Below are positions 50,042-61,430 of a DNA stretch of 64,000 nucleotides, one piece after another. The first letter of the stretch is position 1; each line of letters opens with the position of its first letter. The translations under genes and the position numbers were made by a program. A model generated the notes under the pieces. It did no database searches, was not told the DNA's origin, and saw nothing but the letters and a program-made list of their open reading frames with translations. Location of the stretch: the NCBI GenBank assembly GCA_030015575.1, contig CM057346.1, positions 563,090,315 through 563,154,314 of the forward strand. Reading direction: 5' to 3'. Source of the DNA: Agapanthus africanus (lineage: Eukaryota > Streptophyta > Magnoliopsida > Asparagales > Amaryllidaceae).

Positions 50042-52963
50042 TGTAACACCCGAGCCCAATAATACTATTTCTGTTACTGGTTGAGTGTTTGACATTGCTC
50101 ATTTCATTTATCTTGCTTGTTTGGTTCTTATTGCAAAATTTTAACTGGCTAAGTCCTTTTTGCATATAACAAATTTTAGCACCTAAAATGAAATTAAAAA
50201 TATCTATAGTGGCCTACACGTCACCCCTAGCCGCGTGGTAGCGTCCGTGCGTCGAGTTTCATCCCGTTCGGTGAAACGAGCGAGTTTGGACGGCTACGCG
50301 CGCGTGCAAGTGTCCGACTTGGGGGCATGCTTTTTAATCATAAAACATCTAATTTTAAAATTTGGAACCCGCTTAAAATCCTATTATTTGAATTTCAAAT
50401 TTTTGGACGCAACCCGGGCGCGATTTGGAAATGTTTCATTTAGCGCCAAAATCCCAATTTAATTAAATATTCTAAAACTATAATAATATATTCCTAACTC
50501 TATTCTGTTACTTACACAACTATTTAAATCCCTTAAATCTTTTCCTAAAATTTCTCCTGGCCAATCACGAGGGGTTTTAAACCCTCGTGGGCCCGCCTCC
50601 ATCTCTCTCTCTCTACCTCTATCCCTCTCTATATCCATCTCTCTCTTCCTCTGTCTCTCTCTCTCTCTCTCTAATTTCTCCTTCTCTCTCTCTTTCCCCT
50701 ATTTATATTTCACGTCCCCCTCCAGAAAAACCCAATCGCGAGAGGAAACCCTATCGCAACCCTAGCTAGCCGTCTTCGCCGCCGCAACCTCGTCGCCGGC
50801 ACCACAGCCACCCACGTCCGCGCCTCCTCGTCTCGACCATGACCCTCGCCATTCTCCCCGTGCACCTGCAACCCACCACGGGCCTCGACCTCGACCCTAG
50901 CCACCTCCTTCCTTGCCGCCGCAGCCCGACGCCGGCGCCCGCATCACCAGCGCCGTCGACTCCTCTGCCTCGCCTCGCCCACACCTTCCTCCTTCCACCA
51001 CCACGCACCCTGCACCACCCGACCACCTGCTCACCCCGCCTGCACATCCCCTGCACCCCGTCGGACCGCCGCCTGTCGCCGCCGACGACCCCGTTCCCGT
51101 GTCCCCGACCTCGCAGGCACACCCCTCGGTGAGATCACCTTCTTCCCCTCTCCCTTTCTTTCCTTTCCATTGTTAACATGCTTCGTGATCGGCAGAGCTC
51201 CACCGCATTCACTGTTCACCGCCGGAGCCCATCGACCCCGTCGCCGTTACAACCCTTGCAATCCCCGTAAGTTTCTCCTTACCTCTCCCCTTCCTTTTCC
51301 CTTCGCTGGTTGCTTTTGTCCGTGCGTAGTTTGCTAACTGTTGCCGCTGTTTTGACACTTCGCCAGAATCCGGCCGTGACGACGACTTAACCCGACATTC
51401 CAGCAAGGTACTCCGGTCCGCGTGGTCCCGCTGTTCGTCGTTTGGACTCGATCCGTGAACCGTGCGTCCGTCGCGTGTGTTTCCGCCGACGTTACGTCCG
51501 TTTTCCCGGTTCGCGAACCGTCGAGGCAAGTATTACTTGCTACATGCTATGTTATACAAATTAAATGTGTTTGACTCATTAAACTTGCAAAACTTAATTA
51601 AGTAGAGCTATTTTATTATTTGGACGTATTATGACATATATCATGATACTGTAACCTAATATCATATTTGCCACTTTAACCTTAATAACGGCGTTACTTG
51701 TTAACCACATTTTTACTGTTTAAAGGACGATAACCGTACACATGTAGCTCTATTACATTCTGTCATTGTTTTTGCATCACCTTGTGATTATTGCACCCCA
51801 AGGGTGCTCGAACCTGTTAATATGATAATACAACTGCACTATATTAATGCACCATTGTGATTAAATGAACTGTTATTGTTGTTTACTTTATTTCCTGCTG
51901 TTATTCCTTATTCGATTATATACCTGTTGTAAGCACACCCTCGATTGCGTTACATACTGACCTGACCTTGCTACACATGACATATATATACATACCGATG
52001 CACCAGACATGGTACCCTTTACTATCGACTTAACCTGATGTACCATGACCTGACCTGTTACCTGATCTCATGCCTAATGCCAACAAACCTGACTTGGAGT
52101 CCTCATGGACCATTCCTGTTGTCTACCCAGACAAACCTGACCTGTTACCTGATCCTGTGTTGGCATTAGTCCTTGATTCCTGAATACCTGACTTCACACA
52201 TATGACCTGGGGGTATGGGGAAATCAAACGAGTAATCTAAAGTGTAACTTAAAAGGGTATTACTTGATCCGTGGTCCCGGGGGGTAACGGGACAGAGCCA
52301 TTCGTGACTCTTACATTCCTGATCCGTGGTCCCGGGGGGCAACGGGACAGAACCATTATTGGTTCCCATTTTTCCTGATCCGTGGTCCCGGGGGGTAACG
52401 GGACATATCCTTTGAGTTACATGAAGGATTACTCGAATTGATTTCAAAGACTTTAGAATAGAAACCCGATAGAACAGTTTAGTTACCCACTGCACACCCC
52501 CCGCACTGCTTGTTTCATACTATTGCTTATCTCATGTTTATTTCTGCATTGCCTATTACCATGTTCATATTATATTATTGGTTGACATGACGCGCTGACG
52601 TCTGGGTTTTGCATGGCCCAGATTCTTTACTACTGTCGCCGACCGAGCAGGAGTACTTCAGCCAGCGGGCTGATTTGTGAGTTCTGTAGTGATTAGTTTA
52701 TTTCCTGCATTTTTATTTCCAGATGTGAGCCCGCATTATGGGACATACTTTTCTATTATTGTATTGGATCATTTGCTTCCGCAGTTTATTTATCATTGAC
52801 TCTTGTTATTCTGGATTTGGACATGTGTTAGATAGTTTTTATCTTGTTCTTGATATCTCTACAGCCGTAATGTGACTGTGGATGGATACTTCCTACCCAC
52901 AGGTAGCATGGTTGGCTATGTCACGTGCCCAATCTTGCGTACTCTGGGAAGCGGGGCGTGACA
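50042..52963 (+). repeat. 5' LTR of the chromovirus
   Basis: Its layout is AT-rich U3, a (CT)n tract at 50601-50697, a CCCCTATTTATATTTCACG TATA region near 50697-50715, a GC-rich leader (50720-51530) and an AT-rich tail with three hairpin units (52264-52405). The long minus-strand frames in the GC-rich part are composition artefacts. It keeps a 93-bp stretch lost from the 3' copy. Confidence 0.92.
52264..52405 (+). repeat. Triple hairpin repeat in the chromovirus 5' LTR
   Basis: Three units spaced about 56 bp each carry TGATCCGTGGTCCCGG followed by GGGGTAACGGGACA or GGGGCAACGGGACA. Each can form a GTCCCG/CGGGAC stem with a G-rich loop. The same three units are in the 3' LTR (59083-59223). 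Confidence 0.85.
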
Positions 52964-52972
52964 TGGTTCTTT

Positions 52973-52984
52973 TGGTATCAGAGC
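52973..52984 (+). promoter_or_regulatory. Primer binding site, initiator tRNA-Met type
   Basis: TGGTATCAGAGC, complementary to the 3' end of plant initiator methionine tRNA, lies 9 bp after the 5' LTR. It marks the start of minus-strand DNA synthesis. Confidence 0.85.
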
Positions 52985-53338
52985 ATAGGTTAGTTGGGTT
53001 GATTCTTTTGTAGTTGGGTATTGTACCCAATACACGAATCAGAATACCCGTGTTTAGGAAACATGTCCTGCCACCTTGACCGTTTTACCATTCTTGAATC
53101 ACATTCTTCCTGATTATATCTTTTACGACGTGCAAACTTACTTTGCATGTCGACTCGAAAACCTGATTCCTTGTTATCTCTAGGACTTAGGCGACTTGGA
53201 TGGAGTTAAGTAATTGTGGCTATGATACCGCGGCATAGTTACAATGCGGTACTCTATTTAAGTATCTTGGAGTTCTAGCCTTGATCCATATTCAGAATCT
53301 ATCATCATGCTAACATTGGGTGTTTTGAGTTCAGGATT

Positions 53339-53953
53339 ATGGCAGGTAAGAATTTGAAGGCGTACCAGAGACGTGTGGACGAAGCCGCCATGCTTGGAGT
53401 GATAAGAGGAATGCTGGAAAATCAGAAGAGGCATACTGAGCTGATCCAGCAGCAAGCAGATTCGTTTCAGGAAGGTTTGCATATTGTTTGGCAGTCTGTA
53501 AACAACGATGGAGCTAAACCAGTTGACCGAGTAGGGACCGTGGCAGATTTCGGACGTTTGGGTCCGTCTACATTTACTGGTTTGGAGGAGCCGTTACCAG
53601 CCGAGCAGTGGCTAGTTGACACGGAGAATTCGCTGATTGCGGCACAGATTCCAGAGGACAAAAGAGTTGATGTGGTACGCATTCAGTTAGTGGACTATGC
53701 CTGAGAGTGGTGGCTTGTGGAGGAGACCCGCTTGCCCAAGCCGATCAAGTGGGTGGATTTCTCTAAGAGTTTCCTGGAGAAATTCTTCCCGCGGACTGCA
53801 CGGGAGGAAATGGAAGAGAAGTTCATCAGGCTAAGGCAGAATGGAGCACCCGTGGATGTGCATGCAACAGAATGGACGAGACTCAGTAGTTTCGCTGGAC
53901 CTTTCGTGGCCAACGATGCAGACAGCAGTTGCGGTAAGGAAACAGTTCTGTAG
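53339..53953 (+). pseudogene. Chromovirus gag, truncated
   Basis: ATG 53339 opens a frame with GMLENQKRHTELIQQQ and the gag core FGRLGPSTFTGLEEPLPAEQ. A single in-frame TGA (53702-53704) interrupts it; the frame then continues WWLVEETRLPKPIKWVDFSK and FPRTAREEMEEKFIRLRQ before ending at 53953. The zinc knuckle and the protease that should follow are absent: the next coding matter is the start of reverse transcriptase at about 54030, which indicates an internal deletion. Confidence 0.85.
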
Positions 53954-54026
53954 GGCCAGTCGAGTTTAGGGCTAGGCCGACAAACGGTGTTCTGCAGCTA
54001 CGGAAGTTGATGGTTGTTAAGAACCG

Positions 54027-56892
54027 GTGGTGGTTCGTGATTTCATGGACGTAGTTGAAGATATATCGGGCTTACCGCCGAAGCGAGACGTGGAGTTCGC
54101 GATTGACCTTATTCCTGGTGCAGTGCCAGTATCTAAAGCTTATTATCCGATGGCACCAGTGGAATTAGAAGAAGTTAAGAAGCAAGTTGGTGAATTACTT
54201 GAGAAGGATTGGATTCGAAGCAGCAACTCGCCTTGGGGAGCTCCAGTTCTTGTAGTAAAGAAGAAGGATGGCACGAGAAGGATGTGCATTGATTATAGAG
54301 AATTAAACCGGGTGACTATTAAGAACAAGTACCCGATCCCTCGCATTGGAGCAGCTTAGTGGCGCGAGGGTATTCTCGAAACTGGATTTACGATCCGGAT
54401 ATCATCAGGTCCGAGTAAAAGCAGAAGATATTTGCAAGACGGCGTTTCGAACTCGGTATGGACATTTCGAGTATCTAGTGATACCCTTCGGAGTAACGAA
54501 TGCGCCGGCAATATTCATGGATTTGATGAACAGAATCTTTTCACCATTCTTGGACCAGTTTAGTGTGGTATTCATTGACGACATTCTGGTCTACTCGAAG
54601 AGTTCGGAAGAGCATGCTGAGCATTTGAAGATCGCGCTGCAGACACTGAGACAGGAGAAATTGTATGCGAAGATGAGTAAGTGCGAATTTGGTTGGAAGA
54701 AGTGAAGTTTCTGGGGCATGTTGTGTCGGGCGATGGAATCGCCGTCGATCCCGAAAAGATTGCAGCAGTTCGAGATTGGCCCATTCCAAGAAATGTGGCT
54801 GAGATAAGAAGTTTCCTTGGTTTAGCCGGATACTACAGGAGATTTGTGGAGAACTTCGCTCGTTTGACAGAGCCGTTGACCAAGCTTACGCGCAAGGAAG
54901 TACCTTTTGTTTGGACGGATAAATGTGCATTGGCCTTCGAGACGTTGAAGCAGAAGTTGATAACCGCCCCTATCCTGACCGTACCAGACAATTCCGGAGG
55001 ACTGGTGATTCACAGCGACGCATCTGGAAAAGGATTGGGATGTGTTTTAATGCAGAATGGGAAGGTCGTAGCTTACGCATCAAGACAACTGAAGACCCAT
55101 GAGAAGAATTATCCGACTCATGACTTGGAGCTTGCGGCTGTGATCTTCGCCTTGAAGATTTGGAGACACTACCTTTTGGGGGAGAGAGTCGAAGTTTTTA
55201 CAGATCACAAGAGTTTGAAGTATGTGTTCACTCAGAAGGAGTTGAACATGAGGCAACGTAGATGGTTGGTGCTGATGGCCGACTACGACCTTGATCTTAA
55301 GTACCATCCGTGAAAAGTTAACGTCGTGCCGGATGCGCTTAGTCGGTTACCAGCGATTCAAGTATTGACTGCGCTGAGGGAGATCATTGCAGATTTTCGA
55401 AGATTTAACTTGGAGGTTGTGCTACCACATTCTACGGGACAGTTGATGCAGTTGCAAGTACAGTCGTCCTTAGTTGAGAAGATTAAAGCGGCACAATCGC
55501 AGGATCCTAGACTGCAAAAGTTTCGAGAGCAGGTTGAGGCCGGACTACGAACAGATTTACTGGTCCACGAAGATGGTTCGTTGAGGTATGCTAGCCGTGT
55601 GTGTGCGCCAAGGGGGATGTGCGTGAAGAGCTTATGAAGGAGGCACACAGTTCAGCTTACTCTGTACATCCAGGAGGTACAAAGATGTACCGAGATATTC
55701 GACAGCATTTCTGGTGGGAAGGCATGAAACGAGAGATCGCTCGCTTCGTAGCTGAGTGCTTGGTATGTCAGCAAGTCAAGGCTGAACACCAAAGGGTTGC
55801 TGGTTTGTTGCAACCACTTCCGATTCCTCAGTGGAAGTGGGAACATATAACCATGGATTTCGTGACGGCTTTACCGCGGGGTCCAAAGGGCAACAATGCA
55901 GTATGGGTGATTGTCGATCGGTTGACCAAGGCAGCTCACTTTATTCCTTTTCGGGTTGGTCAATAAACGGAGACTTTGGCAGAGCGGTACATGCAGGAGA
56001 TTGTAAGATTGCATGGAGTACCGGTGAGCATCGTGTCCGATCGGGACACTCGGCTCTTATCACACTTCTGGAGGAGTTTACAGGAAAGTTTGGGGACTCG
56101 ATTGAAGTTTAGCACAGCTTATCATCCTCAAACTGATGGTCAGTTGGAGAGAACGATCCAAACTCTTGAAGATATGTTGAGAGCATGCATGTTGGACTTC
56201 AAGGGTTCTTGGGAGGATCACCTACACTTGGTGGAGTTTTCCTACAACAATAGTTTCCAAGCGACTATTCCGATGGCTCCGTTTGAAGCTTTATATGATT
56301 GTAAATGCCGTTCACCTGTTTGTTGGGATGACGTTGGTGAACGAAGATTGTTGGGACCAGAATTGGTAGTACAGACCGTTGAGAAGGTTAACGCAATCAG
56401 GAAGCATATGAAGGCAGCTCAAGACAGACAGAAAAGTTGGGCTGACATGTCAAGAAGACCTCTAGAGTTCGCCGTGGGTGATTTGGTATTCTTGAAGATA
56501 TCACCGACTAGAGGAGTGATTCGCTTTGGGAGTCGGGGAAAGCTTAGTCCTCGATTCGTTGGACCCTTCGAGATATTGGAGCATGTTGGGGAGGTAGCGT
56601 ACCGTTTGGCGTTACCACAGTCCTTGGCAGGTGTGCACGATGTGTTTCATGTATCTCAACTGCGAAGGTATGTTCGAGATGAAACCCATGTCTTGGATCA
56701 TTCGGAGTTAACTGTACGGGAGGACCTAACTTTTGAGGAGCGACCGGTTGAAATCAAGGATCGAAGGGAAAAGTTCTTAAGAACAAGGTTATCCCTCTTG
56801 TGCTAGTCTCTTGGGGTAATCGATCGCATGGGGAATCCACTTGGGAGCGAGAAGACGAGATCCGGCAGAAGTTTCCTCACATTTTCCTGTAG
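54027..56892 (+). pseudogene. Chromovirus pol remnant (RT, RNase H, integrase, chromodomain-like tail)
   Basis: Reverse transcriptase spans 54060-54790, with [35 protein letters not shown] and the catalytic [10 protein letters not shown]. RNase H follows (about 54990-55313: [35 protein letters not shown]). Integrase has a zinc site (about 55635-55765, with CLVCQQVKAEH), the core ([36 protein letters not shown]), and after one frameshift near 56790 a tail containing VSWGNRSHGESTWE that ends with TAG at 56892. Frames break near 54350, 54700, 55605 and 56790, and stops fall at 55311-55313 and 55964-55966. It is inactive as it stands. Confidence 0.88.
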
Positions 56893-56950
56893 TTATCTAT
56901 CTTGTATTCTTGGAATTTCGAGGACGAAATTCTTTTGTAGTTGGGTATGA

Positions 56951-59783
56951 TGTAACACCCGAGCCCAATAATACTATTTCTGTTACTGGTTGAGTGTTTG
57001 ACATTGCTCATTTCATTTATCTTGCTTGTTTGGTTCTTATTGCAAAATTTTAACTGGCTAAGTCCTTTTTGCATATAACAAATTTTAGCACCTAAAATGA
57101 AATTAAAAATATCTATAGTGGCCTACACGTCATCCCTAACCGCGTGATAGCATCCGCGCGTCGAGTTTTCATCCCGTTCGGTGAAACGAGCGAGTTTGGA
57201 CGGCTACGCGCGCGTGCAAGTGTCCGACTTGGGGGCATGCTTTTTAATCATAAAACATCTAATTTTAAAATTTGGAACCCGCTTAAAATCCTATTATTTG
57301 AATTTCAAATTTTTGGGCGCAACCCGGGCGCGATTTGAAAATGTTTCATTTAGCGCCAAAACCCCAATTTAATTTAGTATTCTAAAACTATAATAATATA
57401 TTCCTAACTCTATTCTGTTACTTACACAACTATTTAAATCCCTTAAATCTTTTCCTAAAATTTCTCCTGGCCAATCACGAGGGGTTTTAAACCCTCGTGG
57501 GCCCGCCTCCATCTCTCTCTCTCTCTACCTCTATCCCTCTCTATATTTATCTCTCTCTTCCTCTGTCTCTCTCTCTCTCTCTCTAATTTCTCCTTCTCTC
57601 TCTCTCTCCCCTATTTATATTTCACGTCCCCCTCCAGAAAAACCCAATCGCGAGAGGAAACCCCATCGCAACCCTAGCTAGCCGCCTTCGCCGCCGCAAC
57701 CTCGTCGCCGGCACCACAGCCACCCACGCCCGCGCCTCCTCGTCTCGACCACGACCCTCGCCATTCTCCCCGTGCACCTGCAACCCACCACGGGCCTCGA
57801 CCTCGACCCTAGCCACCTCCTTCCTTGCCGCCGCAGCCCGACGCCGGCACCCGCATCACCAGCGCCGTCGACTCCTCTGCCTCGCCTCGCCCACACCTTC
57901 CTCCTTTCACCACCACGCACCCTGCACCACCCGACCACCTGCTCACCCCGCCTGCACATCCCCTGCACCCCGTTGGACCGCCGCCTGTCGCCGCCGACGA
58001 CCCCGTTCCCGTGTCCCTGACCTCGCAGGCACACCCCTCGGTGAGATCACCTTCTTCCCCTCTCCCTTTCTTTCCTTTCCATTGTTAACATGCTTCGTGA
58101 TCGGCAGAGCTCCACCGCGTTCACTGTTCACCGCCGGAGCCCATCGACCCCGTCGCCGTTACAACCCTTGCAATCCCCGTAAGTTTCTCCTTACCTCTCC
58201 CCTTCCTTTTCCCTTCGCTGGTTGCTTTTGTCCGTGCGTAGTTTGCTAACTGTTGCCGCTGTTTTGACACTTCGCCGGAATCCGGCCGTGACGACGACTT
58301 GACCCGACATTCCAGCAAGGTACTCCGGTCCGCGTGGTCCCGCTGTTCGTCGTTTGGACTCGATCCGTGAACCGTGCGTCCGTCGCGTGTGTTTCCGCCG
58401 ACGTTACGTCCGTTTTCCCGGTTCGCGAACCGTCGAGGCAAGTATTACTTGCTACATGCTATGTTATACAAATTAAATGTGTTTGACTCATTAAACTTGC
58501 AAAACTTAACTAAGTAGAGCTATTTTATTATTTGGACGCATTATGACATATATCATGATACTGTAACCTAAAATCACATTTGCCACTTTAACCTTAATAA
58601 CAGCGTTACTTGTTAACCACATTTTTACTGTTTAAAGGACGATAACCGTACACATGTAGCTCTATTACATTCTATCATTGTTTTTGCACCACCTTGTGAT
58701 TATTGCACCCCAAGGGTGCTCGAACCTGTTAATATGATAATACAACTGCACTATATTAATGCACCATTGTGATTAAATGAACTGTTATTGTTGTTTACTT
58801 TATTTCCTGCTGTTATTCCTTATTCGATTATATACCTGTTGTGAGCACACCCTCGATTGCGTTACATACCGACCTGACCTTGCTACACATGACATATATA
58901 TACATACCGATGCACCGGACATGGTACCCTTTACTATCGACTTAACCTGATGTACCATGACCTGACCTGTTACCTGATCTCATGCCTAATGCCAACAAAC
59001 CTGACTTGGAGTCCTCATGGACCATTCCTGTTGTCTACCCAGACAAACGAGTAATCTAAAGTGTAACTTAAAAGGATATTACTTGATCCGTGGTCCCGGG
59101 GGGTAACGGGACAGAGCCATTCGTGACTCTTACATTCCTGATCCGTGGTCCCGGGGGGCAACGGGACAGAACCATTATTGGTTCCTATTTTTTCTGATCC
59201 GTGGTCCCGGGGGGTAACGGGACATATCTTTTGAGTTACATGGAGGATTACTCGAATTGATTTCAAAGACTTTAGAATAGAAACCCGATAGAACAGTTTA
59301 GTTACCCACTGCACACTACCCTGCACTGCTTGTTTCATACTATTGCTTATCTCATGTTTATTTCTGCATTGCCTATTACCATGTTCATATTATATTATTG
59401 GTTGACATGACGCGCTGACGTCTGGGTTTTGCATGGCCCAGATTCTTTACTACTGTCGCCGACCGAGCAGGAGTACTTCAGCCAGCGGGCTGATTTGTGA
59501 GTTCTGTAGTGATTAGTTTATTTCCTGCATTTTTATTTCCAGATGTGAGCCCGCATTATGGGACATACTTTTCTATTATTGTATTGGATCATTTGCTTCC
59601 GCAGTTTATTTATCATTGACTCTTGTTATTCTGGATTTGGACATGTGTTAGATAGTTTTTATCTTGTTCTTGATATCTCTACAGCCGTAATGTGACTGTG
59701 GATGGATACTTCCTACCCACAGGTAGCATGGTTGGCTATGTCACGTGCCCAATCTTGCGTACTCTGGGAAGCGGGGCGTGACA
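56951..59783 (+). repeat. 3' LTR of the chromovirus
   Basis: Starts TGTAACACCCGAGCCCAATA and ends GGGGCGTGACA, then the AGGAT target duplication. Relative to the 5' copy it lacks 93 bp between two CAAAC repeats (5' LTR positions 52132-52136 and 52225-52229) and differs at scattered sites. Hairpin units lie at 59083-59223. Confidence 0.92.
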
Positions 59784-60963
59784 AGGATCCATAGACTTCG
59801 ACTCGCTTAAATCTTCCATGCGCCAGCCGAGGAAGGCTATGAAGGCTGGGGGCGCCAGCTCTTCTCGCGCGAAGCCCGCCCCGGCTCCTACTGCTCCGGT
59901 GGTGGTGTCCCGCGAGCGCTCGGGGGCGGATCCCGCCCCGGGTCCCAGCAGAGTGTCGAGCCAGAAGCGGGCCCTGATTCTGGAGGACCCGGTCTCGAAG
60001 GAGGAGATCGGCTCTCCCTCGGAGCCGCTCAAGTGGAGCTCCCGGGGTCGGTCCTCACTGACCATGGTGGAGGAAAGGGGCCTCCGGTTCGCGGTGCCAT
60101 CGGAGCTATCCGTTGTGAATAGCCTTCTGCATGAGATAAAGACCTCGGCCGGGGGTAGAGTTCTCAGGGGGACCTTCAGGGCTCAGCTGGCGTCCATCGC
60201 CCAGGAGTCCGTGCAGGTAAGTGTTTGGTTCATTATGAGATTCGGTGCCTCCTTCATCTTTCTGATCTTTTTCGTGTCTTCCAGGTTCTCCAGCACGTTG
60301 CCCTCGCCTTGTGTATGGAAGCCGAGGTGGTAGCCCCGGCGCTGGAGGCTGCAGGACGGCTCGCCTCGCTGGAAGTGAGCTCCAGGCGGGAGCTAGAGGT
60401 GATGACGGCGAGGGTCGCTGCCTTGGAAGGCGAGATGGAGGCCGGGAAACTGGAGGTAGCCCGGCACCGCGAGGCTGCCGTGATTGCCGAGGTCAAGCTC
60501 GAGGACGCCTAGGTGCTTGCCAGCAACCTGAAGAGGACGGTGAAGACCCTCCGGAAGGAGCTTGGGGCGGCGGCCGAGGCGACCAAGTCGGCCGAACTGA
60601 GGGCGGTGGAGAGCTATAAGAAGTCGAAGGACTTCTATGATGACTTGGCCATGGCTACGACCGCATTTGGCACGACGCCCTCGATGCCGTTAAGGCCCGG
60701 ATGCCGGAGTTTGCCGACGGAGATCTCCGAGCCGAGTTCCCCCTCGCAGATGCCGATTGGCAGGGGGAAGAGGTTCCTGGCGAGGGAACCGCCAAGGACC
60801 TCGCGCGTCATGTGGTAGACGTCGAGGACCTCGAGGTCGCACCTGGCCCCGAGGTCTATAGCCTATGTCTTCCTCCTTTTATTTCTTTGTTTTTGGAATT
60901 TTGTAAGGCCGGGGACCCCAAAAAATACCCTTGTAAAGCCTTTGTCTTTGGTAATAGTAAAAT

Positions 60964-61127
60964 TTTTCTTTGGCTTCATCGAATCGTGCTCTACCATCTG
61001 TTTGTGAAGAATGCTCGTAAGATATCTCTGCTTGCACCGTTGTGTTTTCTTTGGCTTCATCGAATCGTGCTCTACCATCTGTTTGTGAAGAATGCTCGAA
61101 AGATATCTCTGCTTGCACCATTGTGTT
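60964..61127 (+). repeat. 81-bp tandem duplication
   Basis: Two nearly identical units, each with TTTGGCTTCATCGAATCGTG, CTACCATCTGTTTGTGAAGA and ATATCTCTGCTTGCACC, are offset by 81 bp and differ at about two to three positions. The unit is a multiple of three. It lies just beyond the coiled-coil coding end of the antisense gene. Confidence 0.9.
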
Positions 61128-61430
61128 TTCATGTCAAGTTTGTCATCTGTCTAGCGATCGTCCGTCGGGTTGATCTCGATCACTTTCCGACGAGTATGCC
61201 AAGCGCTGCCGAGGAGGTATCCCCATGGGCCTCGAAGTCGAGGGGAGATCGTTTAGACCTGGATAGACCTGATCCCCCTCACTGGGGTCTCGGATCCCCT
61301 GCGGGTGACGGGCAGAGCGCTGTTCGCCGTATTTGTGCCGAGCGTGAGTGGGAGGCTGCTCGGTGGCCCCATGGGGGGTGCCATCTTTTGACCTCTGTCA
61401 ACGTGAGCATCGACCACCAGCCGAAGGTGA

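Larger units (their letters stand above)
50042..59783 (+). mobile_element. Tekay/Del-like chromovirus (Gypsy), full length but defective
   Basis: LTRs at 50042-52963 (2922 bp) and 56951-59783 (2833 bp) start TGTAACACCCGAGCCCAATA and end GGGGCGTGACA. Flanks are AGGAT at 50037-50041 and 59784-59788. A primer site TGGTATCAGAGC lies at 52973-52984. The 4-kb interior encodes partial gag and pol in the order RT, RNase H, integrase, with a chromodomain-like tail. Protease and the gag zinc-knuckle region are missing. LTR copies look about 98% identical by eye, so insertion was recent relative to the other elements here. Confidence 0.92.
49155..60880 (+). pseudogene. Antisense Transposase_28-type ('putative gypsy type transposon') gene, interrupted
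   Basis: This is a GC-rich spliced gene on the strand opposite gag. Exon A (49155-49967) shows FHIPSCYTLR, LPFSSEVVATL, GLAPGQLVPNSWRILL, WKKKFFFVSPPEGEDWP and ends SPVEFVG at donor GTAAGT. Exon B resumes at 59786 (GSIDFDSLKSSM) after the chromovirus and ends at 60216 (donor GTAAGTG). After a 68-bp intron, exon C (60285 onward) encodes a long heptad-rich, Ala/Glu-rich coiled coil to about 60850. Lesions: a frameshift near the T run at 49511-49516, TAG at 60510 (CAG to TAG likely), another frameshift near 60665, and the 9.7-kb insertion. The domain family is common inside plant retrotransposons; its function is unknown. Confidence 0.7.

Noticed and set aside
50766..51529. Long GC-rich frames on both strands in the chromovirus LTR (also 57678-58441)
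   Set aside because: They sit in the GC-rich leader of an LTR, are low in complexity (Arg/Pro-rich), and occur in both LTR copies.
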